Source: JAADHU01 sp964446495
GTDB lineage: Bacteria; Pseudomonadota; Gammaproteobacteria; Steroidobacterales; Woeseiaceae
Assembly: GCA_964446495.1 (NCBI GenBank)
Contig: CAYUOY010000010.1
Span: 1 to 53,965, forward strand
Direction: 5' to 3'
Length of the DNA stretch: 53,965 bases
A program made the translations under genes and the position numbers. The notes below the pieces were generated by a model. It was given only the letters and a program-made list of their open reading frames with translations. It did no database searches and had not been told where the DNA came from. This document shows positions 8,605 through 16,846 of this stretch, one piece after another (within the stretch, counting starts at the first letter, position 1; every line of letters begins with the position of its first letter).

Positions 8605-9249
8605 CTAACGACTTTCGGCAATAATAGCCGCAACGATTTCACGATCTTCCGGTCTCTGTCCGGTGTTCTTCTGATCCTTGTGTAATTTCAGGAAGACCTT
8701 GTGCGATCTGATTGCCATAGCGGCGAGGTGGGTCGAGTTACTGGGCGAATGGCCCGCAAAGCACTCCGGATGCAGACGTAGAAAATCCGCTGTTGCCTGA
8801 ATCGCAGTATGGAGATCCTTGTCACTGTTCGCCTTGTACGTAAACGTCCAACGCTTGACCTGATGTGCAATCAGGGGGCTTTCGATTTCATCGTTTTCGA
8901 TACCCGATGCAGGAAATACGCGGCAATCATAGCTTCGGCATGTTTTTGGACGATGTAAATAGATCGAACACTTTTCATTGACCAGCATGGGGCAGCATCC
9001 GTGCTCATCATATCCCATGAGCATGTTGCCAGGCGGTTCACCGGGCGCTGGAAACAACAAATCCCTGGGTATTCTCGATAGAGTTTCTGTCTCTGTATGC
9101 TCGACGTGAATGAACTGGCTGGATTTACAGCAGGCTGTGCAATCGCCGCACGGAACATCAATACCGTTTCCGGTTTCAAAAGCGGTATTTATATCTGAGA
9201 GCCAGGCAGAAAGTACGCCGCCGGGCAATTGTTTCTTGTCGCCAGTCAT
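8605..9249 (-). CDS. YkgJ-family cysteine cluster protein
   Basis: 214 aa. The N-terminal half carries the zinc- or iron-binding cysteine cluster of the YkgJ/CxxCxxCC family: CGDCTACC at about 36-43, GCCPMLVNEKCSIY at about 85-98, then RPKTCRSYDCRVFP. The C-terminal half is helical with no recognised motif. The metal and biochemical role of this family are unsettled. It is convergent with the upstream b561-YceI gene (95-base gap) and appears monocistronic. Confidence 0.88.
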   Translation of the reverse strand: MTGDKKQLPGGVLSAWLSDINTAFETGNGIDVPCGDCTACCKSSQFIHVEHTETETLSRIPRDLLFPAPGEPPGNMLMGYDEHGCCPMLVNEKCSIYLHRPKTCRSYDCRVFPASGIENDEIESPLIAHQVKRWTFTYKANSDKDLHTAIQATADFLRLHPECFAGHSPSNSTHLAAMAIRSHKVFLKLHKDQKNTGQRPEDREIVAAIIAESR

Positions 9250-9317
9250 AACGGGGCAAAGCCTACCTCATTATATTGATTTCGTTCTGAGTTTCCCGTA
9301 CCCGGCAGAATTTGGGC

Positions 9318-9323
9318 TACAAT
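9318..9323 (+). promoter_or_regulatory. Possible -10 element (TACAAT) for small membrane protein gene
   Basis: A TACAAT hexamer preceded by TTTGGGC lies 60 bases before the ATG at 9383. No good -35 hexamer is seen 17 bases upstream, so this is tentative. It places a start of transcription between the YkgJ gene and the small ORF. Confidence 0.3.
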
Positions 9324-9382
9324 GTACGCCTTTGGCCCAGCGCGGACTCGGTCACTATCGAATTTGCCAGGCCTATTTATCG

Positions 9383-9655
9383 ATGCGGTTAACTGGTCTC
9401 CAAAACTATCTGGCTAGTTTCACGTTGAACCGCGTCGCATACGCATTCTTCGGGGCATGGATTCTCTTCCTTGCGACAAAGCAATTGTTAGTCTGTGCGG
9501 GAATCGTTGTTGCCGAATGTAAAGCTTCCAATTTCTTTAGAGACACTTATTTCAATGGGGTGGGTGCATACGCAGCCATTGTAGGAATGATAGTCGTAGC
9601 TACCGGATTCTTGATCATTGGCTTCTATCCCAGGAAAAGGTCGCCGCACGATTAG
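9383..9655 (+). CDS. Small membrane protein, unknown
   Basis: 90 aa with two strongly hydrophobic segments (about residues 18-38, VAYAFFGAWILFLATKQLL, and about 62-84, YAAIVGMIVVATGFLIIGFY) separated by a loop with one Cys, ending in basic RKRS. The reading frame is open further upstream, but that part overlaps the divergent YkgJ gene and has non-protein-like composition, so the Met at 9383 was chosen. There is no clear ribosome-binding site. I do not recognise a family. Confidence 0.5.
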   Translation: MRLTGLQNYLASFTLNRVAYAFFGAWILFLATKQLLVCAGIVVAECKASNFFRDTYFNGVGAYAAIVGMIVVATGFLIIGFYPRKRSPHD

Positions 9656-9784
9656 GCGCAGGACCGCTTGCGGCCTGAATGTGGCAGTTGTTCACCCGAA
9701 GCGGACGGCTCCTGGCTGACTGTTGCGATTCGATTTGACAGTGTTTGTACGGATCGGACCTTAATTATTTCATCCAGACAGCGG

Positions 9785-10639
9785 CTAACCACCAACCGGA
9801 AACACCACATTACACTGCCCTGTGCCGGAGCTTGGAAAATACTCGGTATAGACCTCGCCTTTCCCGGAGTACGAATCCCAGCCAAGCAAGCCAAACAGCA
9901 TCGCCGTATCGTGCATGCCACCTTCGCCATTACAGTCGCGGGCATATTGAGGAAGCATCTGCAGAAACTCCTGAATTCTGCCCTCCTGCCACATCTCCAT
10001 CACCAGCCGGTCGATGTCCCCGTTAAACGGGCTGCTGATCTTGAACAAGTAGTCATTCACAATGGCATTGGGTGGAATGCGGTGCGATAGCGAACCACTG
10101 GCCAGAAATGCAATGCGGCGATCCGAATTCGCCACCGCTTCCAGGATTGATTCGCCGATGATGCGTGATTCGGCAAGCTCCGCGTCGTACATCCATCCGG
10201 CTATCGAGATGATCTGCATGGAAGCGCCCACATCCATGTAGTGCAACGGCACCAGCGTTCCGTATTGTAACGGCAGTGTTTCTACGTCTCTGTGGCACAA
10301 GGTCTCGGTGCCATTCCTGGTCGCGATATCGGCGATGGACTGCGCCAGCTCAGGATCCCCGACATGACTGTAGTGCATGTCACGCAAGAAGTGAGGGAAC
10401 TCGGTACTGGTAAAGATCCCTTCCATCACCGGATTGGCATTGATGTGATAGCCAGCATTCACGAGCCAGTGCGTGTCGGCAATAATGATGGTATCGACCT
10501 GGCGCTCGCGACACAGATCGCCAATTCGTTTCAGCCCGTCAATCGCTTCTGCCCGGCAGCCGTGGTGTGGGCCGGGCTGGTCCGAAATGAACATCGACGG
10601 TACATGCGTCACTTTTGCCGCGAGGACGACCTCACCCAT
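9785..10639 (-). CDS. hpaD: 3,4-dihydroxyphenylacetate 2,3-dioxygenase
   Basis: Extradiol ring-cleavage enzyme of the LigB superfamily (284 aa) that opens homoprotocatechuate to 5-carboxymethyl-2-hydroxymuconate semialdehyde. The N-terminus (VVLAAKVTHVPSMF, then GCRAEAIDGLKRI) and central DTIIIADTHWLVNAGYHIN align well from memory with E. coli HpaD. His in THVPS and DTHW are candidate Fe(II) ligands. The ATG at 10639 is preferred because AGGAGG lies 5 bases upstream; a GTG three bases earlier would be too close. It is the last gene of the left-reading half of the hpa cluster. Confidence 0.92.
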   Translation of the reverse strand: MGEVVLAAKVTHVPSMFISDQPGPHHGCRAEAIDGLKRIGDLCRERQVDTIIIADTHWLVNAGYHINANPVMEGIFTSTEFPHFLRDMHYSHVGDPELAQSIADIATRNGTETLCHRDVETLPLQYGTLVPLHYMDVGASMQIISIAGWMYDAELAESRIIGESILEAVANSDRRIAFLASGSLSHRIPPNAIVNDYLFKISSPFNGDIDRLVMEMWQEGRIQEFLQMLPQYARDCNGEGGMHDTAMLFGLLGWDSYSGKGEVYTEYFPSSGTGQCNVVFPVGG

Positions 10640-10723
10640 CACAACCTCCTGCTAATTCCTGGTTCGGTGATGTTAGAGCAACGCAATCCGCTCGGGCAGT
10701 CGTACTTTCCGCAGCAAAGGCTG

Positions 10724-11320
10724 TTACGCCTGATGTTTTCCTGCCTCCCAGCCGAATGATTCACCTATTGTCGCGGTCGCGACTTGTCCAGGCAGTTCCT
10801 CCAGTTCCGTTGCCATCGTGTCGTTCCAGCGATTGAGGAAACCGAACAACGATATCGTCGCAACAATTTCAACGACCTGTCCTTCGTCGAAATACTTGTA
10901 GAGTTCGTCGAATTGCTCCTGGGTCGCCTGGCTCGGCGCCAATGCTCCACTGTAGGCCACGCTAAGCGCTGCTTTTTCCGCGTTGCTGAACAGGTCGCTT
11001 TGCGCGAAATCCCACACGTTGCTGATTTTCTCTTCCGATGCCTTGTATATTTTCGACAGATTCGCCATATGGGCCTGGCAGTATCGGCATCCCGCCACCT
11101 GGCTGGCGATCAGGCTAACCAGCATTTTTAGCTCTTCGTCTACCGTGCCATCATACAGAACGGCCTGATTGAGTTGCATGAAGGCGCGCACAATGTTCGG
11201 GCGCCTGACCATGGTTTGAATGCTGTTCGGTGTAAAACCGCGGGTCTCTTTATAGTGCTCGAATCGCTCCTGAATATCCTCAGGCAGATCATCAAAAGGT
11301 AACGGTTGCATGTGTGCCAC
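10724..11320 (-). CDS. Carboxymuconolactone decarboxylase/AhpD-family protein
   Basis: 198 aa, all-helical CMD/AhpD fold. The redox-type motif CRYCQAHMANL (about residues 78-88) is the CxxC-plus-His signature of the AhpD-like branch rather than of true PcaC decarboxylases. It starts with GTG at 11320, supported by GGAG 7 bases upstream; the next Met is too far from that site. It lies between hpaD and the ligB-like gene on the same strand. Role is unknown: it may be peroxidase-like protection of the ring-cleavage enzymes or a pathway-linked decarboxylation. Confidence 0.88.
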   Translation of the reverse strand: MAHMQPLPFDDLPEDIQERFEHYKETRGFTPNSIQTMVRRPNIVRAFMQLNQAVLYDGTVDEELKMLVSLIASQVAGCRYCQAHMANLSKIYKASEEKISNVWDFAQSDLFSNAEKAALSVAYSGALAPSQATQEQFDELYKYFDEGQVVEIVATISLFGFLNRWNDTMATELEELPGQVATATIGESFGWEAGKHQA

Positions 11321-11421
11321 GAAGACTCTCCGGTTGAATTAATTAAGTGTGAGCCATTCAAGAACCATGTTTTTCGAATGGCGATTCTAAAAATACCATG
11401 GATGGCTTTTGCAACAGACTG

Positions 11422-12246
11422 CTAGACTATAGCGAATTGAGCGACCGTACAGCCCACCGCAAATATAGGCAGCTCAGCCGTATAGAATTGCAGGTCACCA
11501 GGTCCGCCGGCGGCCGCCGCGGCTGCCAAGAAAGTGCGAATCTCAAAACCACCCTGCCCGGCGTCCCGATAGGTTTCTTCGTCCGTATAACCCAAAAGTG
11601 CTGACCTGTCATTACGCATCAAACGATCGAGAAAATCGCGATCCCACGGTTCGTTGATTTTTCCGGAGTCGGGAGTGGCGGGCCAGTGCGATATACCGCC
11701 CGTGCCAACCAGTGCAATTTTCTCCGGCACGGCATCGCAGGCACGCCGCAAGGCCTCGCCAAACGCCCAGGCGCGATGTAGCGGACAAAGCGGTGGTCCC
11801 TGACAATTGATGTTGACCGGAATAATCGGCAAATCGTAATTCGGCGTCAGAAAATGCAACGGCACGCTGATGCCATGATCGAATTTCCATTCTTCGGCAT
11901 ACGCCGTATCCACCGTTTGCATCACCTCTCGCGTGATACGCAACGCCACATCCGCCGCCCCGGGAATGCTGTGCTTCTCGATACCGAGCCACTCAGGGTC
12001 CTCGATGGGACCTTCGTAGCGATTGCCAATCCCGATGCAAAACGCTGGCATGTTGTTCATGAAAAAGTTAGCAAAATGCTCCGCGGCGATAACAATTAAC
12101 GCCTCCGTCCCGGCTGCTTCGATGTCCTTGCGCTGCTTCTCGAGCGCGGCGTAGAACTCATCGCGCTTGTCGATGTTCTCGACCAGGTGCGCTCGACCGG
12201 TAATTCCCGGGGCGTGACTAAGAACCCCGCTATACACCAGGCTCAT
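11422..12246 (-). CDS. LigB-like extradiol dioxygenase catalytic subunit
   Basis: 274 aa class III extradiol dioxygenase of the protocatechuate 4,5-dioxygenase beta type. Candidate metal and catalytic histidines are in GVLSHAPGI (His11), IAAEHFANF (about 56) and GISHWP (about 187), with Glu in GGFEIRTF as the third Fe ligand. It overlaps the LigA-like gene by four bases (ATGA), as expected for an obligate alpha-beta pair. The substrate is not obvious. It could be protocatechuate, gallate or another catechol arising from phenylacetates. It is distinct from HpaD in the same cluster. Confidence 0.88.
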   Translation of the reverse strand: MSLVYSGVLSHAPGITGRAHLVENIDKRDEFYAALEKQRKDIEAAGTEALIVIAAEHFANFFMNNMPAFCIGIGNRYEGPIEDPEWLGIEKHSIPGAADVALRITREVMQTVDTAYAEEWKFDHGISVPLHFLTPNYDLPIIPVNINCQGPPLCPLHRAWAFGEALRRACDAVPEKIALVGTGGISHWPATPDSGKINEPWDRDFLDRLMRNDRSALLGYTDEETYRDAGQGGFEIRTFLAAAAAAGGPGDLQFYTAELPIFAVGCTVAQFAIV

Positions 12247-12578
12247 CGGTGCTTCTCTTCTTCGGTGAAACTGCTGCCACCACCGGTCATAGCGTAGACA
12301 CCCGCTCTGACCTCACCGTGTTTGGCGATGCCCTCACGCATCAGGTCGAGATAGTCGAACCACTCGATACCGATGAACGCGGCATAGTGCATCAGAATCT
12401 GGCCATTGACTCCAAGCACGTACAAAAGACCGATATCGCCGTCGGTCAACGCAGTGCTCTCTTCGTCGGTTAGATCGAATTCTGACAGCAGTGCCGGCAG
12501 ATCATCGCGATATTTATTCTGCGCCAACTCGTCACGATTGAGTTCGAACAGAAACTTTTGCAGATGATAGAGGCTCAT
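12243..12578 (-). CDS. LigA-like extradiol dioxygenase alpha subunit
   Basis: 111 aa from the Met at 12578 (MSLYHLQKFLFELNRD); the open frame upstream overlaps hpaF and is not coding. The sequence has the LigA pattern: short helical protein with ALTDGDIGLLYVLGVNGQ and HYAAFIGI. In LigAB this subunit caps the active site of LigB. It starts 4 bases after the hpaF stop and overlaps the LigB-like gene by 4 bases, so translation is probably coupled. Confidence 0.88.
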   Translation of the reverse strand: MSLYHLQKFLFELNRDELAQNKYRDDLPALLSEFDLTDEESTALTDGDIGLLYVLGVNGQILMHYAAFIGIEWFDYLDLMREGIAKHGEVRAGVYAMTGGGSSFTEEEKHR

Positions 12579-12582
12579 GGAG

Positions 12583-12978
12583 TTACTCCGCCGATCGCTT
12601 CGCCATGTAATCGCGAAAATTGCTTTGCTTCCAGCGAAGATCCGCATCGAGCTCCTGAATTTCCAGTGAAAGCGAAAGCGGACTTGAGGCGAAAGTCGGT
12701 TCGAGAAAATCCACAAGCGCTGAAAAAACGGTTTCTCCGATGGACTGTCGAACTTCGAAGGATCGACCTGGCGCTAATCTTATGACCAGGTTCAGAAAGG
12801 CATTGTCTGTATGCCCGTCGGCCAGGCTATAGTATTCGCGAGCGACAGCGCGTGTACGCAAGCCGCCAAGTGGCAATGCTTCGATATTGGCGGCCGTCTC
12901 GTGCAGTGTCTGCACCAGTGCCTCAATGTCCACTGACTCGGCCAGATTTTTTGAGTACTCAACGGTCAGGTTCGGCAT
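12583..12978 (-). CDS. hpaF: 5-carboxymethyl-2-hydroxymuconate isomerase
   Basis: 131 aa, tautomerase superfamily enzyme of the homoprotocatechuate meta pathway. After Met removal the N-terminal Pro (MPNLTVEYSKNL) is the catalytic base. Further matches to E. coli HpaF (from memory) are LPLGGLRTRA, LADGHTDNAFLNL, RLAPGRSFEVRQSIGE and LSLEIQELD. It is the first gene of the left-reading hpa transcript, divergent from the aldolase gene across 107 bases holding the candidate operator. Confidence 0.92.
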   Translation of the reverse strand: MPNLTVEYSKNLAESVDIEALVQTLHETAANIEALPLGGLRTRAVAREYYSLADGHTDNAFLNLVIRLAPGRSFEVRQSIGETVFSALVDFLEPTFASSPLSLSLEIQELDADLRWKQSNFRDYMAKRSAE

Positions 12979-13002
12979 ATCAGTCCAGGTCCAGGATGAA
13001 TT

Positions 13003-13031
13003 TTGAATTTATTTAACACGTTAAGTATACT
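13003..13031 (+). promoter_or_regulatory. Sigma70-type promoter of hpaI-hpaG-hpaR
   Basis: TTGAAT at 13003-13008 and TATACT at 13026-13031 are separated by exactly 17 bases, a good housekeeping promoter reading rightward. The dyad at 13013-13024 lies wholly within the spacer, so a bound repressor would block RNA polymerase. Confidence 0.72.
13013..13024. promoter_or_regulatory. Candidate HpaR-type operator TTAA-CACG-TTAA
   Basis: Dyad TTAACACGTTAA (arms TTAAC/GTTAA) in the divergent hpaF-hpaI intergenic region. The same TTAA-N4-TTAA form occurs at 17329-17340 before the second MarR gene. MarR proteins bind short palindromes of this kind, and two MarR genes are encoded in the cluster. Which of them binds is inferred, not shown. 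Confidence 0.6.
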
Positions 13032-13085
13032 TCCCAGCCAACGGACGTCAAGCGACGTAGGAACAAGCCTCAGGAGACCCAGAGC

Positions 13086-13997
13086 ATGTCCGATCTTGCC
13101 CGAATCAAAGGCTCTATACCGCCGCTGGTGACGCCGGTACGCAATGGAGCCATCGACTACGATGCCTATGCGGGACTGGTTGAATTTCAGGTTGCGCAGG
13201 GCTCCCACGGAATTCTGGTCAACGGAACGACGGCGGAACCCTCGACATTGACGGTCGAGGAAAGAAACCGGCTCATCGACGTTGCCGTTGAAGCCATCGA
13301 CGGCAGGTTGCCTGTCGTTGCGGCCACCGGATCACAATCTCTGGCGGAAACAGAGCAACTGACCGCGCATGCCGTCGCCGCGAAAGTCGATGCATTGCTA
13401 ATTGTAACGCCCTACTACATCAAACCACCGCAACGCGGTTTGATTGAGTATTACCTACACCTGGCCGATCAGCACGACACACCGTGGATGATCTATCACA
13501 TACCGGGCCGCACAGTGGTCAATGTCGAACTGGACTCGTTGAAGGAAATTCAAAACAAGTCGCGACACTTCGTCGGCATGAAACACGCCGTCAATGATCT
13601 GGGATTCGTAACGGAATGCCTCGCCGCGCTCGGCGACGATTTCAAGATTTTTGTCGGCCTGGAAGAACTCTCATTCCCCGAAATGACTATCGGCGCCTGC
13701 GGGCTCATGAATGCCGTTGGCAATCTGCGGCCGGATATTCTGGCCAGGATGTGCCAGGCCGTCTGGGACAGTGATCTGGCCACGGGTCGGGAGCTGCACG
13801 ACCGATTGCTGGAAATAAATCAGGCCGTGTTCTATGACACCAACCCCATTCCGATCAAATACATGATGAAAAAACTCGGCATCATGCCGACCAATGAGCA
13901 CCGGCTGCCGATGGTGCCGGCAACAGCCGCGCTTGAGAAGCGGCTCGACGGCGTACTCGAACGAGCCGGACTGACCAGCGACGGGAGCAGCGCATGA
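13086..13997 (+). CDS. DapA-family aldolase in the HpaI position (2,4-dihydroxyhept-2-enedioate aldolase, probable)
   Basis: 303 aa class I (Schiff-base) TIM-barrel aldolase of the dihydrodipicolinate synthase family. Visible active-site elements are GTTAEPSTLTVEER (Thr-Thr pair), TPYYIKPPQRG (Tyr), IPGRTVVNV (Arg) and VGMKHAV (catalytic Lys). The usual HpaI is an unrelated class II enzyme. A DapA-family variant has been described in 4-hydroxyphenylacetate clusters of some bacteria, and the location here, before hpaG and hpaR, supports cleavage of 2,4-dihydroxyhept-2-ene-1,7-dioate to pyruvate and succinic semialdehyde. It overlaps the next gene by 4 bases. A real DapA or another pyruvate aldolase cannot be excluded. 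Confidence 0.85.
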   Translation: MSDLARIKGSIPPLVTPVRNGAIDYDAYAGLVEFQVAQGSHGILVNGTTAEPSTLTVEERNRLIDVAVEAIDGRLPVVAATGSQSLAETEQLTAHAVAAKVDALLIVTPYYIKPPQRGLIEYYLHLADQHDTPWMIYHIPGRTVVNVELDSLKEIQNKSRHFVGMKHAVNDLGFVTECLAALGDDFKIFVGLEELSFPEMTIGACGLMNAVGNLRPDILARMCQAVWDSDLATGRELHDRLLEINQAVFYDTNPIPIKYMMKKLGIMPTNEHRLPMVPATAALEKRLDGVLERAGLTSDGSSA

Positions 13998-14857
13998 AAT
14001 TCTTGAGCTTTATGAATGAAGGCAAGGCGACTTTCGGTGCCATCACGGATGCCGGCGTAGTTGATCTTGGCAAGCGGCACAACGAGCTGCGCGACCTTCG
14101 AGAGGCCATTCGCCAGGACCAGCTGAGTGAACTCGCCGAGGAAGCATCGAGCGCCGATGCGGACCTCGACCTCGCGGACGTCGAGTACCTGCCGACCATT
14201 ACTAACCCGGAAAAAATAATCTGCATCGGCGTAAACTACGCGAATCGAAACGAAGAGTATAAAGACGGCTCGTCGGCACCGAAATATCCGAGTGTGTTCA
14301 TGCGCTCGCGCGAGTCACTGGTGGGTCATCAGCAGTCGATCATGGACCCACCGGAATCAGAACAACTCGATTACGAGGGCGAAATCGTCATCGTCATCGG
14401 CAAGGCGGGCCGGCGCATTTCGCAGGATGACGCACACAAACACATCGCGGGGCTGACTATCATGAATGAAGGATCAGTTCGTGACTATCTGCGCCATGCT
14501 AAATTCAATGTCACCCAGGGCAAGAACTTCGCCAATTCCGGCTCACTCGGTCCCTGGCTGGTGACACCGGACGAAATTGACACAACCGGATTGTTGCAGG
14601 TCATCACGCGGGTCAACGGAGAGGAACGCCAGAATGACAAGACCAGCAGCCTGATGTTTCCGTTTCGCTATCTGATCAGTTACCTGTCTACGTTTTATCA
14701 GCTCAAGCCAGGTGATGTGATTGCCACCGGCACACCCAACGGTGCCGGGGCACGATTCGATCCGCCCAAGTTTCTCAGGGATGGCGATGTCGTGGAGGTC
14801 GAGGTTCCGGGCATCGGCACGCTGCACAATACGATTGTAACGGAGTCGCTCGATTGA
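13994..14857 (+). CDS. hpaG: HpaG-like fumarylacetoacetate-hydrolase-family enzyme
   Basis: 287 aa, single FAH domain. Motifs: ICIGVNYANRNEEYKD, DYEGEIVIVIGKAGR (metal-binding acidic residues), KNFANSGSLGPWLVT and IATGTPNGAGARF. In the homoprotocatechuate pathway HpaG decarboxylates 5-oxopent-3-ene-1,2,5-tricarboxylate and isomerises the product. The E. coli protein has two FAH repeats, here there is one, so one or both steps may be done by a homo-oligomer or a second protein elsewhere. It overlaps its neighbours on both sides by 4 bases, so it is translationally coupled. Confidence 0.88.
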   Translation: MKFLSFMNEGKATFGAITDAGVVDLGKRHNELRDLREAIRQDQLSELAEEASSADADLDLADVEYLPTITNPEKIICIGVNYANRNEEYKDGSSAPKYPSVFMRSRESLVGHQQSIMDPPESEQLDYEGEIVIVIGKAGRRISQDDAHKHIAGLTIMNEGSVRDYLRHAKFNVTQGKNFANSGSLGPWLVTPDEIDTTGLLQVITRVNGEERQNDKTSSLMFPFRYLISYLSTFYQLKPGDVIATGTPNGAGARFDPPKFLRDGDVVEVEVPGIGTLHNTIVTESLD

Positions 14858-15327
14858 CCAGGACCCGTCAACCGTCACGAATGCCCGATAACGCACTCAT
14901 GCGGGACTTTCAGCATTCGCTGCCAATGGCGCTGCTGAAAGCGCGCGAAGCCGCCATGTCTCACTTTCGACCCATGTTGCGTGGGCACGGCCTGACGGAA
15001 CAACAATGGCGAACCATCCGTACTCTGTCGGCCTACGGCGGCATCGATGCCAGCGAACTGGCCCGACGCAGTTTTCTGCTGGCACCGAGCCTCACCAGGA
15101 TCCTGCAATTTCTGCAGGGCGAGAACATTATTCGTCGCACCATCGACCCGAACGACCAAAGACGCTCCGTATTCAATCTGAGTCGCAAGGGCCAGACGAT
15201 TTTTGCGGCCGTCGCGGCGGACAGTGAAATCCTCTACGACCAGATCGAATCCGGTTTCGGGCCCGAAAAGCTGGGGCAGCTCTACGATCTGCTTGCCGAC
15301 TTTCTCGCTGTGGCACGCGCAGAGTAA
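14854..15327 (+). CDS. hpaR: MarR-family regulator HpaR
   Basis: 157 aa. From about residue 16 the protein follows E. coli HpaR (recalled): SLPMALLKAREAAMSHFRPM, GLTEQQWRTIRTL, then a winged-helix with APSLTRILQFLQG and DPNDQRRSVFNLS. HpaR represses homoprotocatechuate genes until the aromatic inducer binds. The start is TTG at 14854, overlapping the hpaG stop, with GGAG 8 bases upstream; Met10 or Met16 are alternatives without a ribosome site. It ends 49 bases from the convergent hpaB stop. Confidence 0.9.
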   Translation: MTRTRQPSRMPDNALMRDFQHSLPMALLKAREAAMSHFRPMLRGHGLTEQQWRTIRTLSAYGGIDASELARRSFLLAPSLTRILQFLQGENIIRRTIDPNDQRRSVFNLSRKGQTIFAAVAADSEILYDQIESGFGPEKLGQLYDLLADFLAVARAE

Positions 15328-15376
15328 ACCGCGCATCACCAACACTTTTTCACTGCGACCCAGCCCGGGCCAGGAG

Positions 15377-16846
15377 TTACAGGTCCAGCAGCTTATCCAC
15401 CCGAGCCATCATTTCGTCCTTGTCATAAAGGTCGAAATAGATCGATGCCAGGACATTTTGCGGCCCGAAGAAGAAGCGTTCGTACAACACCTGTCGATTG
15501 CCAAATCCTGAAACAGCGACGTCATGGGCCAGCCTGAATAAGGCAATTCGATCCTTGCTCTCCAGGTTGATGGTCTGAAAATACTGGCTAATATCCGCCG
15601 CGATATCGTTACCAAGATCAGCCTCACACGGTGTCGCCATGAGTGAACTTGAACCCAGCAAATGAACCAGTTCAATGAGCCGGGGATACATCTTGGGAAA
15701 AAGGTTGCGTGAAGTATCCAGCGGGCGCCGCAATGGTATGTGGTTGCCAAACTGATCTTCATGGGCCTGTTGTTCCGCCGAATAGCGAAAGGCGCGCACG
15801 CTCTCGGCGATCCACATGGCCTCTGCGATCTGCCCCTTGATCGCCATGTCCTTATCTTTTCCGGTCGCTCTCGCGATCGAGCAGAGCAAGCCAACAATGA
15901 ATTCTGCTTTTGCCAGTTTTCCGCACACGACCTGGTGCATCATATGAATGACAGCGTTGGTTTCGGCAAACGCACGGTTGCACAACCGGGGATCGCGATA
16001 CATGAACACGCGTTCCCAGGGAACCAGGACGTTCTTGAAGGTAACCACCGCATCCATTTCTTCGAATCGTGAAGATAGCGGCGCATCAAAATTCGATTTT
16101 CCATGGTCATAGGTATCGCGGCAGATCATGCGCAGACCCGGCGTATTGATCGGAATGGCAAAGGCGAAGGCGAACGGCAGGTTTTCTTCCGCTGCTTTGA
16201 GCAGTGTGGAGGGGAAAACCTCTATTTCATCCGCATGCGGCCCCAGTGTTGCCAACAAACGGGCACCATTGACGACGATACCAGCATCCGTTTCTTTCAC
16301 AATTTGCAGCGCAACTTTGTCGCTGTACTTGCCTTGCTTCGCTTGTGCGAAATTGACCGTCGGATTGACCAGCGTGTGCGTCAACACCTTGTCGTTCCGG
16401 CGAACATACTCATAGTAATTGCGCATGTTGTCGGCGAACTCGGGCCTGCCCTCCGCAAGAAACTCGGCGCCACTGGCGAAAGCCATGACAGACGCATTCT
16501 TGTAGTCTGGTGTGCGCCCGAACATGCCATTGGACCAGGTCGCCCACTCGTAAAACGCGTCACCGCGTCGTACCACATCTTGCCTGGACTTCGGCACGAG
16601 GTATGACATCGCAAATCGTTTCCCGTCCTCTTCGTAAGTCAGGGTTTGTTGCAGATCAGGGTCGAATTGTTTGTCCATGAAACCTGCCAGCGTCCGGGCG
16701 CCGCGACCCAGACCGGGATGCGTTGTGACATCCGCCACTTTCTCACCCTGCAACCAGACATCGCGATCATCACGAAGCCCTTCCAGATACTGCGCGCCAT
16801 TTCGAATACCGTTGCCGGCGCCTGCGATTACTGCGTTCCCACTCAA
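15377..16846 (-). CDS. hpaB: 4-hydroxyphenylacetate 3-monooxygenase, oxygenase component
   Basis: 489 aa, two-component FADH2-dependent hydroxylase that converts 4-hydroxyphenylacetate to homoprotocatechuate, feeding HpaD. Characteristic segments: NAQYLEGLRDDR-like start (NGAQYLEGLRDDRDVWLQGE), SYLVPKSRQDVVRR, NPTVNFAQAKQGKYSDK, VLVPWERVFMYRD and a C-terminal FFFGPQNVLASIYFD. It needs a flavin reductase (HpaC), which is not encoded in this window. The start overlaps the upstream MarR gene by 4 bases, so regulator and hydroxylase are one transcript. Confidence 0.93.
   Translation of the reverse strand: MSGNAVIAGAGNGIRNGAQYLEGLRDDRDVWLQGEKVADVTTHPGLGRGARTLAGFMDKQFDPDLQQTLTYEEDGKRFAMSYLVPKSRQDVVRRGDAFYEWATWSNGMFGRTPDYKNASVMAFASGAEFLAEGRPEFADNMRNYYEYVRRNDKVLTHTLVNPTVNFAQAKQGKYSDKVALQIVKETDAGIVVNGARLLATLGPHADEIEVFPSTLLKAAEENLPFAFAFAIPINTPGLRMICRDTYDHGKSNFDAPLSSRFEEMDAVVTFKNVLVPWERVFMYRDPRLCNRAFAETNAVIHMMHQVVCGKLAKAEFIVGLLCSIARATGKDKDMAIKGQIAEAMWIAESVRAFRYSAEQQAHEDQFGNHIPLRRPLDTSRNLFPKMYPRLIELVHLLGSSSLMATPCEADLGNDIAADISQYFQTINLESKDRIALFRLAHDVAVSGFGNRQVLYERFFFGPQNVLASIYFDLYDKDEMMARVDKLLDL

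Noticed and set aside
9110..9382. Upstream extension of the small membrane protein frame
   Set aside because: It overlaps the YkgJ gene on the other strand and lacks protein-like composition; Met at 9383 is the sensible start.
11339..11346. TTAATTAA palindrome just upstream of the CMD-family gene, as a third MarR operator
   Set aside because: Spacing between TTAA arms is zero, not four, and no promoter hexamers fit around it; could be chance in an AT-rich gap.
12579..12716. N-terminal extension of the LigA-like frame
   Set aside because: It overlaps hpaF entirely, and the LigA-like sequence begins at the Met at 12578.
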